Assembly: GCA_017311315.1 (NCBI GenBank)
Contig: CM029660.1
Coordinates: 29,583,410 to 29,647,409, forward strand
Source: Dendrocalamus latiflorus
Taxonomy: Eukaryota > Streptophyta > Magnoliopsida > Poales > Poaceae
DNA: 64,000 nucleotides
Direction: 5' to 3'
Below the pieces are notes generated by a model. That model saw only the letters and a list, made by a program, of their open reading frames with translations. It was not told the DNA's origin and made no database searches. Both the position numbers and the translations under genes were made by a program. Below are positions 1-12,489 of this stretch, one piece after another. Within the stretch, counting starts at the first letter, position 1. Each line of letters begins with the position of its first letter.

Positions 1-2200
1 CATGAAGTCTTTAATTCATACGTTAATACTCATGGTTAAAGGTTAGGGGTCTCGTATTAAATCATTCCCTAACTATTTCCAATCAATAAAACATGCTAGT
101 ATTGCTTGTGAATAATTGGTCATGCTTGAGGTTATTATTACGATTATCATACATAAATCCTTTCTTACAAGTAGCTAGTCTGGATTTGGTCTTTAAACAT
201 TTTTGGATGTTCATAAACTCGGGTTCTAAAGGTACAATTAACATTGCATCTTGTTTTATGTGTTACTAAATTATTTTCCATTATATTTAGTTTTAGGTTT
301 CTCTTACCTTATTTTGTATTCTACATGGATCACTATTTATTTTTCCCTTAACCACTTAATTACTTACATATAATTCTATATTCTGACATATATTTAAATT
401 CTACTTGTGCATACCTCAATTATCTCGGCTTCCCTAAATTACTTCCCACTTATCTTTTATTTGGAGTGGCTAAAGAAAATAAGGGCAAAATGTGGCCGAA
501 GGGGGGACTCGAACCCGCGTCTATGGTTTAACGCGCGGCGGTGGTGACCAACTGGACTACGGCCGCTCTGTGACATGCGGGGGGATTTAGTCCTAAGAAG
601 TGAGGGTTTGCTAGGGGGCCGAGGAAAAACAGGGGAGGTTCGGGCGACGCACGGCTGACAACGAAATGGGTTGCTGGGGGTGCTAGGAAGTCACGGGAGG
701 TCACGCCTGGGCCCTAGTGGCGTCGGTGAAGGGCGGGCGACCATGAGGGAAGGCCGGCGGCAGGGTCAAATGGCACGGCGGCGACTGGGGAAGAGGACGA
801 GGGGACTGAGGGGAGCAGGAGGTGGAGATGGTTATGGGGAACTCACTGAGGCGATTTGCGGAGGCAGGGAAGGTCCCAGGGCAGGCCGGCGACAGGGGTC
901 CACAGCGGCGCGGGATAGCCTCAGGCGCCGGCGAGCTGGGGTGGAGGGCAGCCCCGGCTGGAGGTTGGGGGAGCTTTGGGGCGTCGAGATGCCGCTCTCC
1001 GCGCACGGAATCGAAGAATGGTCGCCTGAGGAGGAGGTGGCACTGGCGGCGGAATCGGCAAGTGGGCACGGCTGCTGGCGCACAAGGAGGCAACGGAGAA
1101 GAGGGAGGAGGCGCAGGGAGAAATGGGGGAGCCAGGTTGCTCATTTGTAGCCATAGGGGGAGGCGTTGTGGCCGAGCTGTCGCCGGAGACCGGTGTATAG
1201 GGTGGTGGGACGGCAATGTGGGTGACGTGCGAGTGGTTGGCCAGTGGGAGGAGGGATGGCGCCAGGGACGTGACACGATGGCTACGGGCGTGAAGGCGAT
1301 GGGAGTGGTTCGACCACCCGACGAGAGCAGGATATGGGTGCAGACGCGGGGCGATGGGAGCAAGTGCGCGGTGACAGTGGTACAGTGAGCAGGCGCACTG
1401 TCTCCAGCGAGAGAGAAAGAGGAAAGATGGGGTGGTGCCAGGCCCGCACGCAGGGGAGGGGAGAAGGAGGGAGAGTAACGGGGAAGGGGCCCGCGGTCAG
1501 AGAAAAATGGGGGGCAGTGGCAGGAAATGAGAGAGAGTAATAGAGAGAAGAAATGGGCCCCATATGCAGTGGTAGGAAGAAATTGAAGAAAAGAATACAT
1601 TGTTGAAGCTAGATTTGAAATTTTAGATTTAAGTCTTAATTTGCATTAGGATTTGCTGAGGTCAATTTTTGCATGACACTTAAATCTTGACTTTTTGCTT
1701 AAGCTTTGCATTCAATTTTGGGATTTTCAATTCGACTCTCGATTTGACTATTTAGATACAAATCTAATATTCCTCTATTTCAAATTTCATTCAGTTTGCC
1801 ATCGGATTTCGATTTTGGTATCATTTCGTCATGAGTGTATATATAAATTTTTGAAATATTCAACCATGGATTTTTGGTTTGCTAATTGAATTAAAAGAAG
1901 GGTTTTTTTAATTATTTAGGGATATATTCTAATATTCTTTATGGATTCATTTTATTGACTTGAATTTGAATTCAGGATTTTGATACTTTGAATTAATGAT
2001 ATGTAATATCATTTTCTATTTTTATTATTTACATGATCATCATTCGCACTTGGGATTATTCTGGGGTTATTAATTTGCATGGCATGAAACTCAGAAAACT
2101 CTAAATAATTATTCAGAAGGGATTTGAATGCCAGTGAAATGCAAGAAAGGTTTTAAAAATTCCATATTTTCAAACATCCAAAAAAATTCAGGATGTTACA
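1..2200 (-). mobile_element. Partial long LTR (Ty3-gypsy-type), running off the left edge
   Basis: Read on the minus strand, the unit starts with TGTAACATCC at 2200 and runs leftward off the window. Its order is AT-rich, then a strongly GC-rich block (about 600-1600), a tRNA-like cassette, then AT-rich again. The solo LTR at 19924-23502 also begins TGTAACATC and has a similar AT/GC/AT layout, so I call this an LTR of a related long-LTR group. No gag or pol is visible. The GC-rich block gives long open frames on both strands with low-complexity Pro/Arg/Gly composition, which I treat as non-coding. The other end and the target duplication are outside the window, so solo versus full element cannot be decided. 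Confidence 0.6.
492..566 (-). other. tRNA-like sequence with pol III A and B boxes inside the LTR
   Basis: On the minus strand this 75-nt stretch has a perfect B box, GGTTCGAGTCC (505-515), and an A-box-like TAGTCCAGTTGG (548-559). The ends GGCCG and CGGCC can pair as an acceptor-like stem, and TTTT follows shortly after, as in a pol III terminator. The T-stem has a mismatch and the anticodon arm does not pair well, so it is not a credible functional tRNA. It is in the same orientation as the LTR that holds it. Confidence 0.6.
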
Positions 2201-2829
2201 TGGACTTCTCTCAGTTCTTCCCTCAATGAATCTATCTCTCCTTAAAGTGAGGCAGTTATCTTCTCTCGAAGTGAGGCAGATAACTCTTCCTCAGGTTGTG
2301 CACGATGTTTCATTTGTACTTCGTGCTCGGCCTTGGATATCTTTCTACTCCTATATGCCTCGGAGTCATTTGAGAATCCTTATCTCCAAGGTATGTAAAC
2401 CCCTAGGCCTCACATGCGACCTGAGTGCTCCTTGTTTCCCAAGGCCATGGATAGTATATCCTTCTCTTTGACTGCTTCAAAGGAGCATTGGGAAGATTCA
2501 GTAGTCAATGCTTACTGCAAGATGTAATCATGTTATTTTAGACCCCATGAAGTTATAAACCTATTAACAACTAGGCAGTTTAACATATCTTATCTAGCAT
2601 TGGGACATTTTCTCATCTGCGGGGTTTTTGAAAGAGGAGACACCCAAAGACGTTGATGATCTCGCTCTTAACCAGTTTCGGGCGTACTCATTTGTAATCC
2701 TGGCAAATGGTGGAGAGGCCTCCAATTGGATTGTGGCCTCATCCTGCATCCTCTATTGCGGGATTTTACCCGCGTACTCAGTGGTGCCGAGTCTGTGGGG
2801 GTGAGTGTTTTGTACTTGGAGAGCCTTGT
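2201..2829. other. Unassigned flank between LTR and CACTA remnant
   Basis: No coding similarity recognised. There are short direct repeats around 'aagtgaggcag' (2240-2285). It may be the decayed rest of the CACTA ORF2 copy next to it. Confidence 0.4.
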
Positions 2830-3114
2830 GTGTTACATTTTATTTTGAAATTCGGCCGTCGTCTTCATTCGTACAAAGGCCTCCCATGTTTTTGGCAACA
2901 AGACAGGATACCTCGTGAAGGGTGTGCGATTCTTGGTCACATACTGCGTGACAAGCGTGCTCTTAATGATCTTCCATACTTTCCCATCGTGAGGAGCATT
3001 TGTCGTCGCACGAGTCCTTGGACTTCTTTTGGGATCTCGAACGAGTTTGAAATTTCCAACCACAGCTGCTTTTCCTCTCCATCTATCAAAGCTTTCCAGT
3101 TTGCTATAATAATG
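2830..3114 (-). pseudogene. CACTA second-ORF (ORF2) remnant
   Basis: The minus-strand translation contains WKIIKSTLVTQYV, a TRYPVLLPKTWEAF stretch and KTTAEF. These match in order the better preserved ORF2 of CACTA C (WKNFKSTLVKKYV, the KYPFLQPQWEEF stretch and KTSKDF at 29663-30147). This is the plant En/Spm-type second protein that is joined to a Ulp1 protease in many grass CACTA elements. Only about 95 residues are readable, with no Ulp1 part, no start and no terminus, so it is an old fragment. It may have been separated from element A (about 4165-8377) or belong to another copy. Confidence 0.65.
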
Positions 3115-4164
3115 GGGATTTGTCGCCTTCCAAGTATCCCGTAGGAGTCATTTGGCCCTCTGTCCTTTTCAATACTTCTCTGCCACGCTTAGTTACCCTA
3201 GTCTTCAGAGCATCATACACATTTAGCAATGTCGATGGTGATGACGATGACATCATCTCTAACAAGAGAAAATTAATTACAATGAGCTATGAGCATAAAC
3301 ATTGGCATATGGTTGATCTTACAAGAAATAAGAACATTCGGCGACGTATATTATTGCTACAATCTCTTTGCAATACTAGCATCCCAAATCAAACAGTCCA
3401 GTGTCTTAGGTTTTACAAAGTAAGTTATGGCTGGTCTATCTTCCTCCTCATCATTCTGCGTGTTGAGCTTGGTTATTGTCTCAGGCGTAAAAAAACCTTT
3501 TGTTGTCGTGCCCTTCATTTACAAATAGATGTTGTAACCATAACTTACTTTGCAAAACCTGACACACTGAAATATGTGATTTGCCATTCCAAATAGATCT
3601 TGTAGCAATAACAAAACAAATCACAGAGGACACTAGAGTATGTTATTTGCTTCATACCCTTTGAAGGTCTCTTTGGCATATATTATTGCCACAATGTCTC
3701 TTTGGAACACTAGCATACCATTCCAAATAGATCTTATAACAATAACACAACCCTTCCTTAAGGTTATCTCTAAGAACTTCAACTCACTTAGAAACAACAG
3801 CTCTAACAATTTATCTCTAAAATCATTCACTAGCTTTTTTTATTTGCATGACAACTTCCATCTTTATACACCCTCACAATTTGTTTCTCCCCTAACTAGG
3901 ATTTTGAGTGATGTGACATGTGAGAGAAAGCTAAGATAGCCACTGTTATATATGCCATGTAGCTACAAAATCTACAAGGGCAAAACTTGAAAACTTTATG
4001 AAAAGACTAACAAAAACTCATTGATAGCCAGTGGTACTACGGCTGTGATATTAATACCATTGGGGTTCTCCTTCTAATGAGCCTTAGAACATATAGACAT
4101 TATAATTGTAGCCTTAATATATGCATTATAATGTACATTGCCCTATATATTATAACTGTAAAAC
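3115..4164. other. AT-rich unassigned region with short diverged repeats
   Basis: No gene recognised. Near 3350 and 3680 there are two diverged copies of a segment containing 'atattattgc...acaat...ctag', and an inverted repeat is listed separately. Short frames here look random. Confidence 0.4.
3399..3569. repeat. Imperfect inverted repeat, 32-bp arms
   Basis: The arm at 3399-3430 is nearly the reverse complement of 3538-3569, with 3 mismatches or so, around a 107-bp spacer. It looks like a MITE or foldback remnant; no target duplication was found. Confidence 0.5.
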
Positions 4165-4439
4165 AGTAAAACACAGCACAAGGTATATCATAGACGGTTT
4201 GTACCACTAAATCGCCTATGATAGTTTCTTCTTTAGCTACAACAAATCCTATTTTTAGCTAGCCTTACGAAGTGCTAGCCATGCCTTATGAAAAAAGCAA
4301 GAATATACAATTACAAATGTAATTATTTCTTAATTACTGAATCAATTACAATTGAATAATTTCATAATTACATGCTAAGTTTCTTATAATTATATTGGAA
4401 TAATTTTCAAATAGGTATTCGCCGTGTGGATCATTACAC

Positions 4440-7400
4440 TTGGCTATTTCCTTTTAAATAAATCCCTTCATGATGATCGATATGCATATAGCTTGCTTCA
4501 TCGCTTGGCTCTTCCTTGAGCCTGATATTGTCTCTGAATGCAGGCAACTTGCCAAATTGATTGTACTCTTCCTCATCCACGATATTCTCAACTCTAACAA
4601 TCCTTTTTTTCCATGAAGAATTACGTGGCGCTTCTTATTTGCCGGGTCAGTTACATTAAAAAACTTGAAAAACTTGCCTCAGGAGTACGAATGGTCATCT
4701 TTGTATCCTACATATTCGAGCTTCACAGTAATGATGCCATACTTGTCGACCTTTACACCCTGTGGGAGTTGGAATCCAACAGCACCGAATAGAAAGAATC
4801 TTGAAAATTACGTAATCGAGCTCCCAAATCTCCTATACAAGCCCGTAATAGGAGCTTAGGCCAGTGGTACTAAAGGTTCATGAAATGCGTCTATACGGAC
4901 ACTTGAGTTCTAAACTATGTTCTTTCTATCCCGATTTGTCGTGTAAAATGTGTACCTATTAATATCTTATCCTTGCCATATCACATTTGTAAATTTTGGC
5001 CCTTTTGTCAACCATTGCAGTGTTTTACTTGATGACCTCCCAATGAATCGCACCTTCAACCATTCGTTGAACTGACGATTGTGCTACATCATAATCCAAA
5101 CCTCCAACTAGCCTGCATTCTCTTGGTGTAGCATGTCTGTGTGCTCTTTAATATACTAAGACACTTCAGTCATGTGTTGCAACACCATGAAATGGATTTG
5201 AGCATACATATCCAGATCGACAATTATTGCTTTCCTTTTGATGGTCCTGATACCCTCTTGGCTCTCCTTGAGACGAGATAGAGGCGCACCTATCGGTTCA
5301 ACCTGAGCCATGTAATCGATGCAAAATTTAATGACCTCTTCAGTTGCATAACCTTCGATGATGCTGCCCTTCAGCCGAGATCGATTGTGTATATAAGACT
5401 TGAAAATTCCCATGCACCTCTCGAACGAGTAATGTGACATAGAAGCATGGGACCACATATCTCTATCTTTTTTGACAAGACGGACAATGAGATGGACCAT
5501 GATATCAAAAATAACGGAGGAAAATACATCTCAAGATGACATAGAGTCGTCACCACCTCGGTCTGCAGAGCATTTAGTCCATCGGGATCGATGATCTTCT
5601 GAGCAATTACATCAAAGAAATAACACAGACTCATGATTATCACTCGAAGATTGTTCGGCAAAATACTTATAATTACAACAGGAAGCAATTTGTCATTAGC
5701 ACATGACAATCATGAGACTTCATGCCAATTAATTTCAAATCTTCCATGGAAACAAGTTTCTTCATGTCGATGGAGTGACCAGGCGAAACTTTCATACCAT
5801 GCAAGCACTGACACAGTTTAGTTCTCTCGGACTAAGACAGAGTGTAGCTAGATGTGAGAAGGTACGTCCAGCCTTTATTGGTCTCTATCGGTACTAATTT
5901 GGTCTTGATGTTCATAGTGACCAAGTCACGACGCGTGTTGACACCATCCTTTGTTTTGTCATAAATATTCAGTAAGAGACCAATTAAACTATCACATATA
6001 TTCTTCTCTGTGTACATGATATCAATGTAATTATAAACTTCTAAATACTTCCAATAAGGTAAATCCCAAAATATTGATTTCTTCTTCCATATGTTCTTCT
6101 GATGGGTCCTCAACTTATGTCCATTTCTAAGCATAATATCAATATTCTTGACCATATTGTAGACGTCTTTCTTGCTAAAAGGCCTTGTGCTGAGTCATCC
6201 TCTTTTTTCTATCAAATTTTTTCTTCATCTTGCGGTATGGGTGATACCTTAGAATAAATCTACGGTAACTCATGTACACAGTTTTGCTTAAATTGTTCAA
6301 CCACACACTCTTGGTATAATCTAAACAGTGAGGACAGACTTTAGCTCCTTTTGTAGTCAACCTCGACAGGTCATGAAGGGCAGGAAAATTATTGATGGTG
6401 TAGAATAACATGGCATGCGGAGTGAAATTCTCTTGTTTGTTCGCATCCAAACCAGTACCCCTCCATTCCACAGTGTCGTTATATCTTCCACCAATAATGC
6501 TATGTACACATCAATATTATTCCTAGGTTGCTTGGGATTTGGGTAAGTAGTGACATCAGAATATACTTCCACTTCATATATATAGCCAAGGAGTAAGGTT
6601 GTAAATGTATACATTCACGGGTTAGGTGCTATGTTGGCTGCTCATGTTACCGAAAGGATTCATTCCATTTGTACTTAACCCAAACCTTATATTTTTCGGT
6701 TCCACAGTAAAGTTTATAAACATCTTATCAATGTTCCTCTACTGGGCAGAATCAGCAGCATGTCTTATCATTCTATCTTCCTTACACTCCTCCGAGTGCT
6801 AATGCAGCAATCTTGCATCCTTTCGGTTCACAAATAAATGCTTCAAATGGAGAATTATAGGCAAATACCATAACATCTTAGCAGGAGGTCCTTACTTCTC
6901 CTCGATGCCCTTGCCGTCATCAGAGTCATTCTTATACTTGTATCGGGATGCTTTGCACACCATACAAATATGTAAGTTTGCATATTCTTTATGGTAGATG
7001 ATACAATCATTTAGGCATGCACATATTCTTTCTACTTCCATTACCAATGGACAAAAAATCTTCTTAGCTTCGTAGGTGGTTCTCGATAAAACATTTCCCT
7101 TTGGAAAGATGTTCGGTAGGAGACCTAACAACGCCGTGAAACTCTTGTTGGACCAACCATTGGTTACCTTCAATTTCAGCAGTTCAAGAACAGATGACAA
7201 CCTTGTGTATTGCGGCTTGCAGCCCGGGAACAAAGGTTTCTTCGAGTCCTCTATCAAGCCATCGAATTTACTAAATTCTCTCTCATTATAGTTCCATTCT
7301 GCATCGCGTAGTATCTGATCCAAATTATCATCATGCGACCTATCCTCATCGAAAGCACAGTCCACAACCGACATATCGTTGTTTCCCTCGATGATGTTAT

Positions 7401-7570
7401 AACTACCTTCTTGTATAATCTTCTATTCATCGTGACTAGTCCAACATGTATACCCCTTTTTGAAACCTTTTCGAATCAAGTGAGCATCAATCTGTGCTGA
7501 GATGGTAAACATCTTTAGATTATTGCAATCAATGCATGGCCACTCTTCTAAAAGTAGACACGCTATTAAT
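4440..7570 (-). pseudogene. En/Spm (TNP2-like) transposase pseudogene of CACTA A
   Basis: Minus-strand fragments line up in order with the TNP2 gene of CACTA C. They are: a transposase-associated N-terminus (about 7380-7570, very decayed); a block with LSSVLELLKLKVTNGWSNKSF and NDCIIYHKEYANLHICMVC (6892-7374); the central transposase block with CPHCLDYTKSVWL and YRRFILRYHPYRKMKKKFD (6175-6471); IFWDLPYWKYLEVYNYIDIMYTEKN (5832-6155); and a DUF4218-like part with KSHDCHVLM and MGIFKSYIHNRSRLKGSI (5156-5720). Frameshifts and stops separate all blocks. In the family this protein cuts the element ends in the nucleus; this copy cannot make it. Conserved residues in C that have changed here include the whole N-terminal cysteine region. 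Confidence 0.8.
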
Positions 7571-8084
7571 GTACTCTTCACTCACACAGTTCTCAACGTA
7601 CATCCAACTTCGGTCTATCTACGCTACGTATGTAACAAATTAGTGTTAAATTAGATTATTAATGCTATTATAGCTAGCTATAGCCTAATACTTACACATA
7701 ATTATAATTCACCTTTAATAAATTGCCCATATCTAAATTAAGTAGCTAGCTACTTACTATTCGTGAAGCGATATATATGTCAAGGAAAATATATTAAAGT
7801 AAACTAGGAGTAGTGACCCATTCTTAAATTGGAGCAAATTACCAATTAAGCTAGATCTAAACTTAACTATCATCTCTCTTTATTACAAGGTATATAATTA
7901 GAAGCAAATACTAATCTCTAATCATCAAGAACAAATCGTTCTACAAGTGGTATGTTTTCACCAAACTTTCCAAAATCGACCAGCCGGCTCCTTCAATGCA
8001 GCGCAATGAAGATAGATCTATCAGAACCCTGCTAGCTACGTATTTAATAACGTAGCGTATCCCAGACATGTCCAACCGCGAACC

Positions 8085-8377
8085 ATCTGTGATACATAAT
8101 TATCATAGACAGTTCTCATTAATAATCGTCTGTGAACTATCACAGACGGTTCTAATTAAAAATTGTCTGTGACATCTGCAGTTTTGTAGACGGTTCATAT
8201 TAATATTTGTCTATGAACTATCCCAAATGGTTATTAGTAAGAACCGTCTATGATAGTTGCGAATCACAGACGGTACACGGTCATGTTTGTAAAACTGTCT
8301 GTGATAATTACAGCATAGACGGTTCCCTATGAACTGTCTGTGATGAGGCGTCCAATAATGCTTGTTTTATAGTAATG
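8085..8377. repeat. CACTA A right subterminal repeat array and TIR
   Basis: About ten copies of a cagacggtt/aaccgtctg motif alternate in orientation up to the terminal CATTACTATAAAACAAGC (inward, minus strand). In En/Spm-type elements such subterminal motifs are where the element-encoded DNA-binding protein docks; that role is inferred here. Confidence 0.75.
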
Positions 8378-8663
8378 CAAGCTTGAGACAATTTGAGGTC
8401 TTGTATTCATATTTTTGATTGAAAATAAACAAGTTTTTTTTGTTTGGGGTTCAAATTAATCATGTTTAATTTAAGCTTAAATATTTATTTTCGCTTCCTC
8501 ATATTTATTTTCTCTTCCTCAAATAAAATATTTATTTGCTCGGCGAGCTGAGTTCGAGCAGTGGGTTTTGAACTTTTTTCCAAATATCCATCTCCAATAT
8601 GGTTAATTAATTTGATTAATTGTCGATAGGATTGAAACACTTTGTGCCTCTATGAACAACTAC
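8378..8663. other. AT-rich spacer, nothing recognised
   Basis: It contains a tandem 'catatttattttcgcttcct / catatttattttctcttcct' duplication (about 8485-8520) and no coding signal. Confidence 0.4.
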
Positions 8664-8935
8664 GGCCCCGTTTCAATTGACTTACAGCTTAAACTTTTAG
8701 CTATGATTTTTTATTTATGGCTGAAATTACACTGTAGCGTGAGGAAAATAAAGAAAAAAAACAAAAACCTGTTATATCGTCACGGACAATGTAAAAAAAT
8801 AAGAGGAAAAAAGAAGTACCAAAAAGGCAAAAGAAGCTAAAATTAGAAGTCAACTGTTCTAAATAATTTTTGATTTAAATAAATCAAAATAAACTAAAAG
8901 TTAAAGCCGTCTAGAGCACTTAAAACAGCTGCACT
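8664..8935. repeat. MITE-like repeat starting GGCCCCGTTT
   Basis: It shares GGCCCCG at the left end, 'tggctgaaat.acactgtagcg' and 'tcacggacaatg' with the repeat at 42768-43045, so it is a diverged member of the same short family. The right end is eroded and no TSD is visible. Confidence 0.5.
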
Positions 8936-9845
8936 TTAGATCAGCAAACACAGCTGTACTTTACATCAGCAAACTATTAATTAATGGCAAGGTACCTAAA
9001 TTATGATGTCTGTACGTATATATGTTATTTTAAAAGAATAGCACTGCAGCTCGATCCACACCTTGGGCAAAACTAATGATGTTGGGAGAATCAATTATTG
9101 CTGATTACTCAAAATGTTAAGTCAATAGAAAATAGTTCAGGAGTAGCTAGGCACAAATACATTAACACTTCTAGTACTCGTGCATGGCTAGATCTGTCAC
9201 CTCAATTTCTTACATTACAGAGCAACTTACAAAATTATACTGCTCGTACAATATGCTTCATCTCACAATAGAATGACAATGGTTACCACTATATAGTCAC
9301 ACTCAAAACGCCATATCGCCTATATCGAAAAAACTCTCTACCGGCAAGTATGCCACCATATGTACTAGCTTTTATAAGAATGGGTCCAAAAGGACGACAC
9401 AAATCTCTTCGAATTATGTACACAATGGTCATGAAAGATTGAGAGAACACGAGAGTATTGTGGCCCAGTATTGTGACCGAGACGTACACGGTGACAATGT
9501 GAAAAATGAACTTTTGTTGGTTCTGAACCTGTATCTTTACCTATTTTTTGTTGGTCCCAACTCCCCAGCACTCATTTCTCACAGATTTAACCAACTTTTG
9601 GCTATGTGGACCATCCCCACCGTAATCCTCCTGTTAATTTGGACATCAATATCACCCAACCAGAAAATTAACTGCATCTTCCATTCCAATAAGCACATCC
9701 AACTAGGGAGAACTCGCAATCCCATCCGTTCGATTGGCCTAGGCTGGCATACGTACATATTGTCTGATGTACAAGCTCCTTGGGCTCACGATCATAGCAA
9801 ATCGATCACAAGTTCTCGCATTCTCAATTTATCTCTGATCATTTA
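8936..9845. other. Unassigned intergenic sequence
   Basis: Moderate AT content. Short frames on both strands (for example 9439-9846 plus) lack any recognisable motif or codon pattern. Nothing supportable is seen. Confidence 0.4.
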
Positions 9846-10093
9846 GGCTTTAGCTTCTGACTTCCAGCTTATTTTTCACTATTTATAAATTTCGTTTTTT
9901 CTGAACTTTTAACTTTTTGTTGAGCTTTTTTTCCGGTTCTTTTTTCCTGTATGTGTTTGTATTATACGTAATGGGATAACATATTTTTTATAGTTTTTAA
10001 TTTTTTAAATTTAATTATGCTAAATAAGCCTCTATTAGCTACAGTGTTTTTTTAGTCAGCTACAGCGCTTTTCAGCCATAAGCCACAAAAAAG
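9846..10093. repeat. Inverted copy of the 42768-43045 MITE family
   Basis: Reverse-complemented, it matches the order 'gtggcttatggctgaaaa', 'gctgtagctga', a run of A/T, 'ccggaaaaaaagctcaaca' and 'ataagctggaagtcagaagc' found at 42768-43045. Non-coding; the ends are not precise. Confidence 0.55.
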
Positions 10094-10799
10094 CCCAAAT
10101 GATCACCACAAAGGATCGAGTTCTTGTGAGATCCATCCCCTCAATTAATCCGAGATGGTATATATTAGTCCGCGTAGCAACGTATGTAGGCCGTCGAAAT
10201 CATTGGGTCCTGCTTGTTCGGTTCTTCCTGCAGCCCAACGTACGTACTGGCAATACTACAAAAAAAATCATCATAGACGATTCAAAATTATCATTACAGA
10301 CGATTTTTTGAATCATCTGTATTTATGTGTCAGTGATAATCAAAGGTTACTACAGACGGTTTGTGAGCCGTCTGTGATAAAGACAACACAGACGGTTTGT
10401 AACTAGAACCGTCTATGATAAAGACAACACAGGCGATTTGTAACTAAAACCGTCTGTGAAGAAAACAATTACAAACGGCTTGAACCAAAAACGGTCTGTG
10501 ATACTCACACATCACAGACAGTTTTAGTTACCAACCGTCTGTGATTAGCAAGTATCACAGACGGTTGGTATATAGAACCGCCTGTGATAGTTCACTCTAT
10601 ACCTAAATTTTTTTTATGTTTTTTTAGCTAGCCTTAAGAAATAATGTTACATATACCCTTTGAAAACAAGCAAATACAGAGGCAAATTAACACAACAGCA
10701 CATTCCATTTCCATTAAGATTAGAACCATTATAGCACAACAAGATAACGAACCCAACTCTTTAACACGGCAATAATATATAAGAAGTAAGGATCCCAGC

Positions 10800-11210
10800 A
10801 GACAGTAGAAACTGGATGCATTGGATGGCGATCGGATATCACGGGCAATGGAAAGGTGGCGGTAGCGCCACCTTTGTGGCACGACGGTGAGAATGTAGAA
10901 CACTTTTACAACACTTACAACAAGAGTGTGTACTGCATTCGACCAAGGTGTCACAACAGAGGTGCTAGCTCACGGCAGTATTCAGTGTCATCGAGGAACA
11001 AGCTGGAGGCATCGGATGGCGGTCGTATATAATTGGCAATGGAGAGGTGGCGGTAGCGCCACCTTTGTGGCACGACGGTGAGACTGGATAAGACACTCTT
11101 ACAACACTTACGACAAGAGTGTGCTATGCAGTCGACCATGGTGTCACAACGGAGGCGCTAGCTCTCACGGTGGTAGTCAGCATCATCGAGGAGAGGATGC
11201 AGGAAGCTAT
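10800..11210. repeat. 191-bp tandem duplication with internal 20-bp palindrome
   Basis: Two copies of about 191 bp each contain the perfect palindrome-like hairpin AGGTGGCGGTAGCGCCACCT (10854-10873 and 11045-11064). They also share 'tttgtggcacgacggtgaga' and 'acaagagtgtg'. The copies differ by scattered substitutions. It could be a captured host fragment; no protein match was recognised. Confidence 0.75.
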
Positions 11211-12489
11211 ATAGTGAATGAACTCATGTGTGACTGCCGGTGAAAAGGTAGATGCACTACAACAGAATATGGCTATAGTAACACTTGACTGCAACATAAT
11301 ACAAATTATGTTACAGGCAAAAAACTCAGCAACACATACTTTGTGTCCCCAGGAGACCCTGTAACACATACTCAGTATGATCAATATACGTGTTACAAGC
11401 ATATAGTACCGCAACATAAACATGTGTTACAAAGCCATCTGGTAACATACAATATATGTGTTACGGACATGTGTTACTCTCTACTGTAGGGATAATCTTG
11501 TTCAATATTGATAGATTTGTACAAACAACACCACTAGCTACTAGATTGAAGATATTGATCTTTTTTTAAAAGAAATTGGAAGGGCAAAGGTAGAAGCCCT
11601 TAAATTTACACTAACTGTCCCTTATAACAGAAAATTACAGTTTTTGGTTTGGAACCTTAAAATTGCAGTTTAAGGTAAATATGTGGAACCTCGCTGCTAT
11701 TTTTCATGTTAGAAAATCTGCTTTCAGGTCGTGGAACCACAAGGCAGATTTGTAAAGTTGAAAATTTAATTATGATGAAAAGTGCTAACATGTTCTTCAT
11801 ACAAAATAATCCAGATCTGTATAGTCCAAAATAATTAGACATTATATGTAACGACCAACGTCATTAATTAACCATAAGTGATGAATTACGACGTTAGCAG
11901 GATTAATTATACATAACTAATGAACTAAAATCATTTAAAAAGCATTAGAGTTTTGGAAAATATGTACGCTCTATTTTTTGCTAAATATACTTTAAAAAGC
12001 CTTATATTTTTTCCATGGAGCGATCAAATATAAAAATCATTTAAAAATAATGCTGTTTTATGCATGGCCTGAAATTTTTCACATACAAATCTCCCTCCAC
12101 ATACTTCCCGCTAATGTAAAATTTTCCCTCCAATAATCTCAGGCAAATCTCTCAGCTCAACTTTCCATACACCATAACTCATTGGTGGCTGTATACATCA
12201 CCTGTTCACAATTCCTAAGTCCCGACTCCCCAGCCGCCACCCACATTTCCCGTCTCGCCCTCGTCTCCTCCTTACTCCAGATCCGCCGCCCCCCTCTCTC
12301 TCGCACTCTCTGCGGCTCCGCCCTCCAGATCCGCCGCCCCCCTCTCTCGCACTCTCCGCCCCCCTCGTCGTACTTCATCCGTCGCCTCCGCCCCACCCGG
12401 CCTCCTCCGCCCCTACGCTGCTGCCCATCGCCCCCCATCCGGCCGGCCGCCCTCACCAAATTCCTCTCCTCCCTCATGGACTACACCCC

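Larger units (their letters stand above)
4165..8377 (-). mobile_element. CACTA element A, degenerate TNP2-type
   Basis: The right end (8085-8377) has repeated copies of cagacggtt in both orientations and finishes in a TIR that reads inward CATTACTATAAAACAAGC, close to CACTACTATAAAACAAGC of element B. The left side (4180-4300) carries the same subterminal motif plus the 'ttagctagcctta..aagtgctagccatgcc' signature also found just inside the left ends of B and C. A clear left TIR and a 3-bp target duplication were not found, so the left edge is approximate. The body holds a decayed TNP2 transposase on the minus strand and no ORF2/Ulp1, so this copy is internally deleted as well as mutated. Confidence 0.75.

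Noticed and set aside
492..566. Functional nuclear tRNA gene
   Set aside because: T-stem mismatch and unpaired anticodon arm; it lies inside an LTR.
701..1600. 299-codon open frame on minus and several overlapping frames on plus
   Set aside because: They lie in the GC-rich block of an LTR, overlap on both strands and have low-complexity Pro/Ser/Arg composition with no motif.
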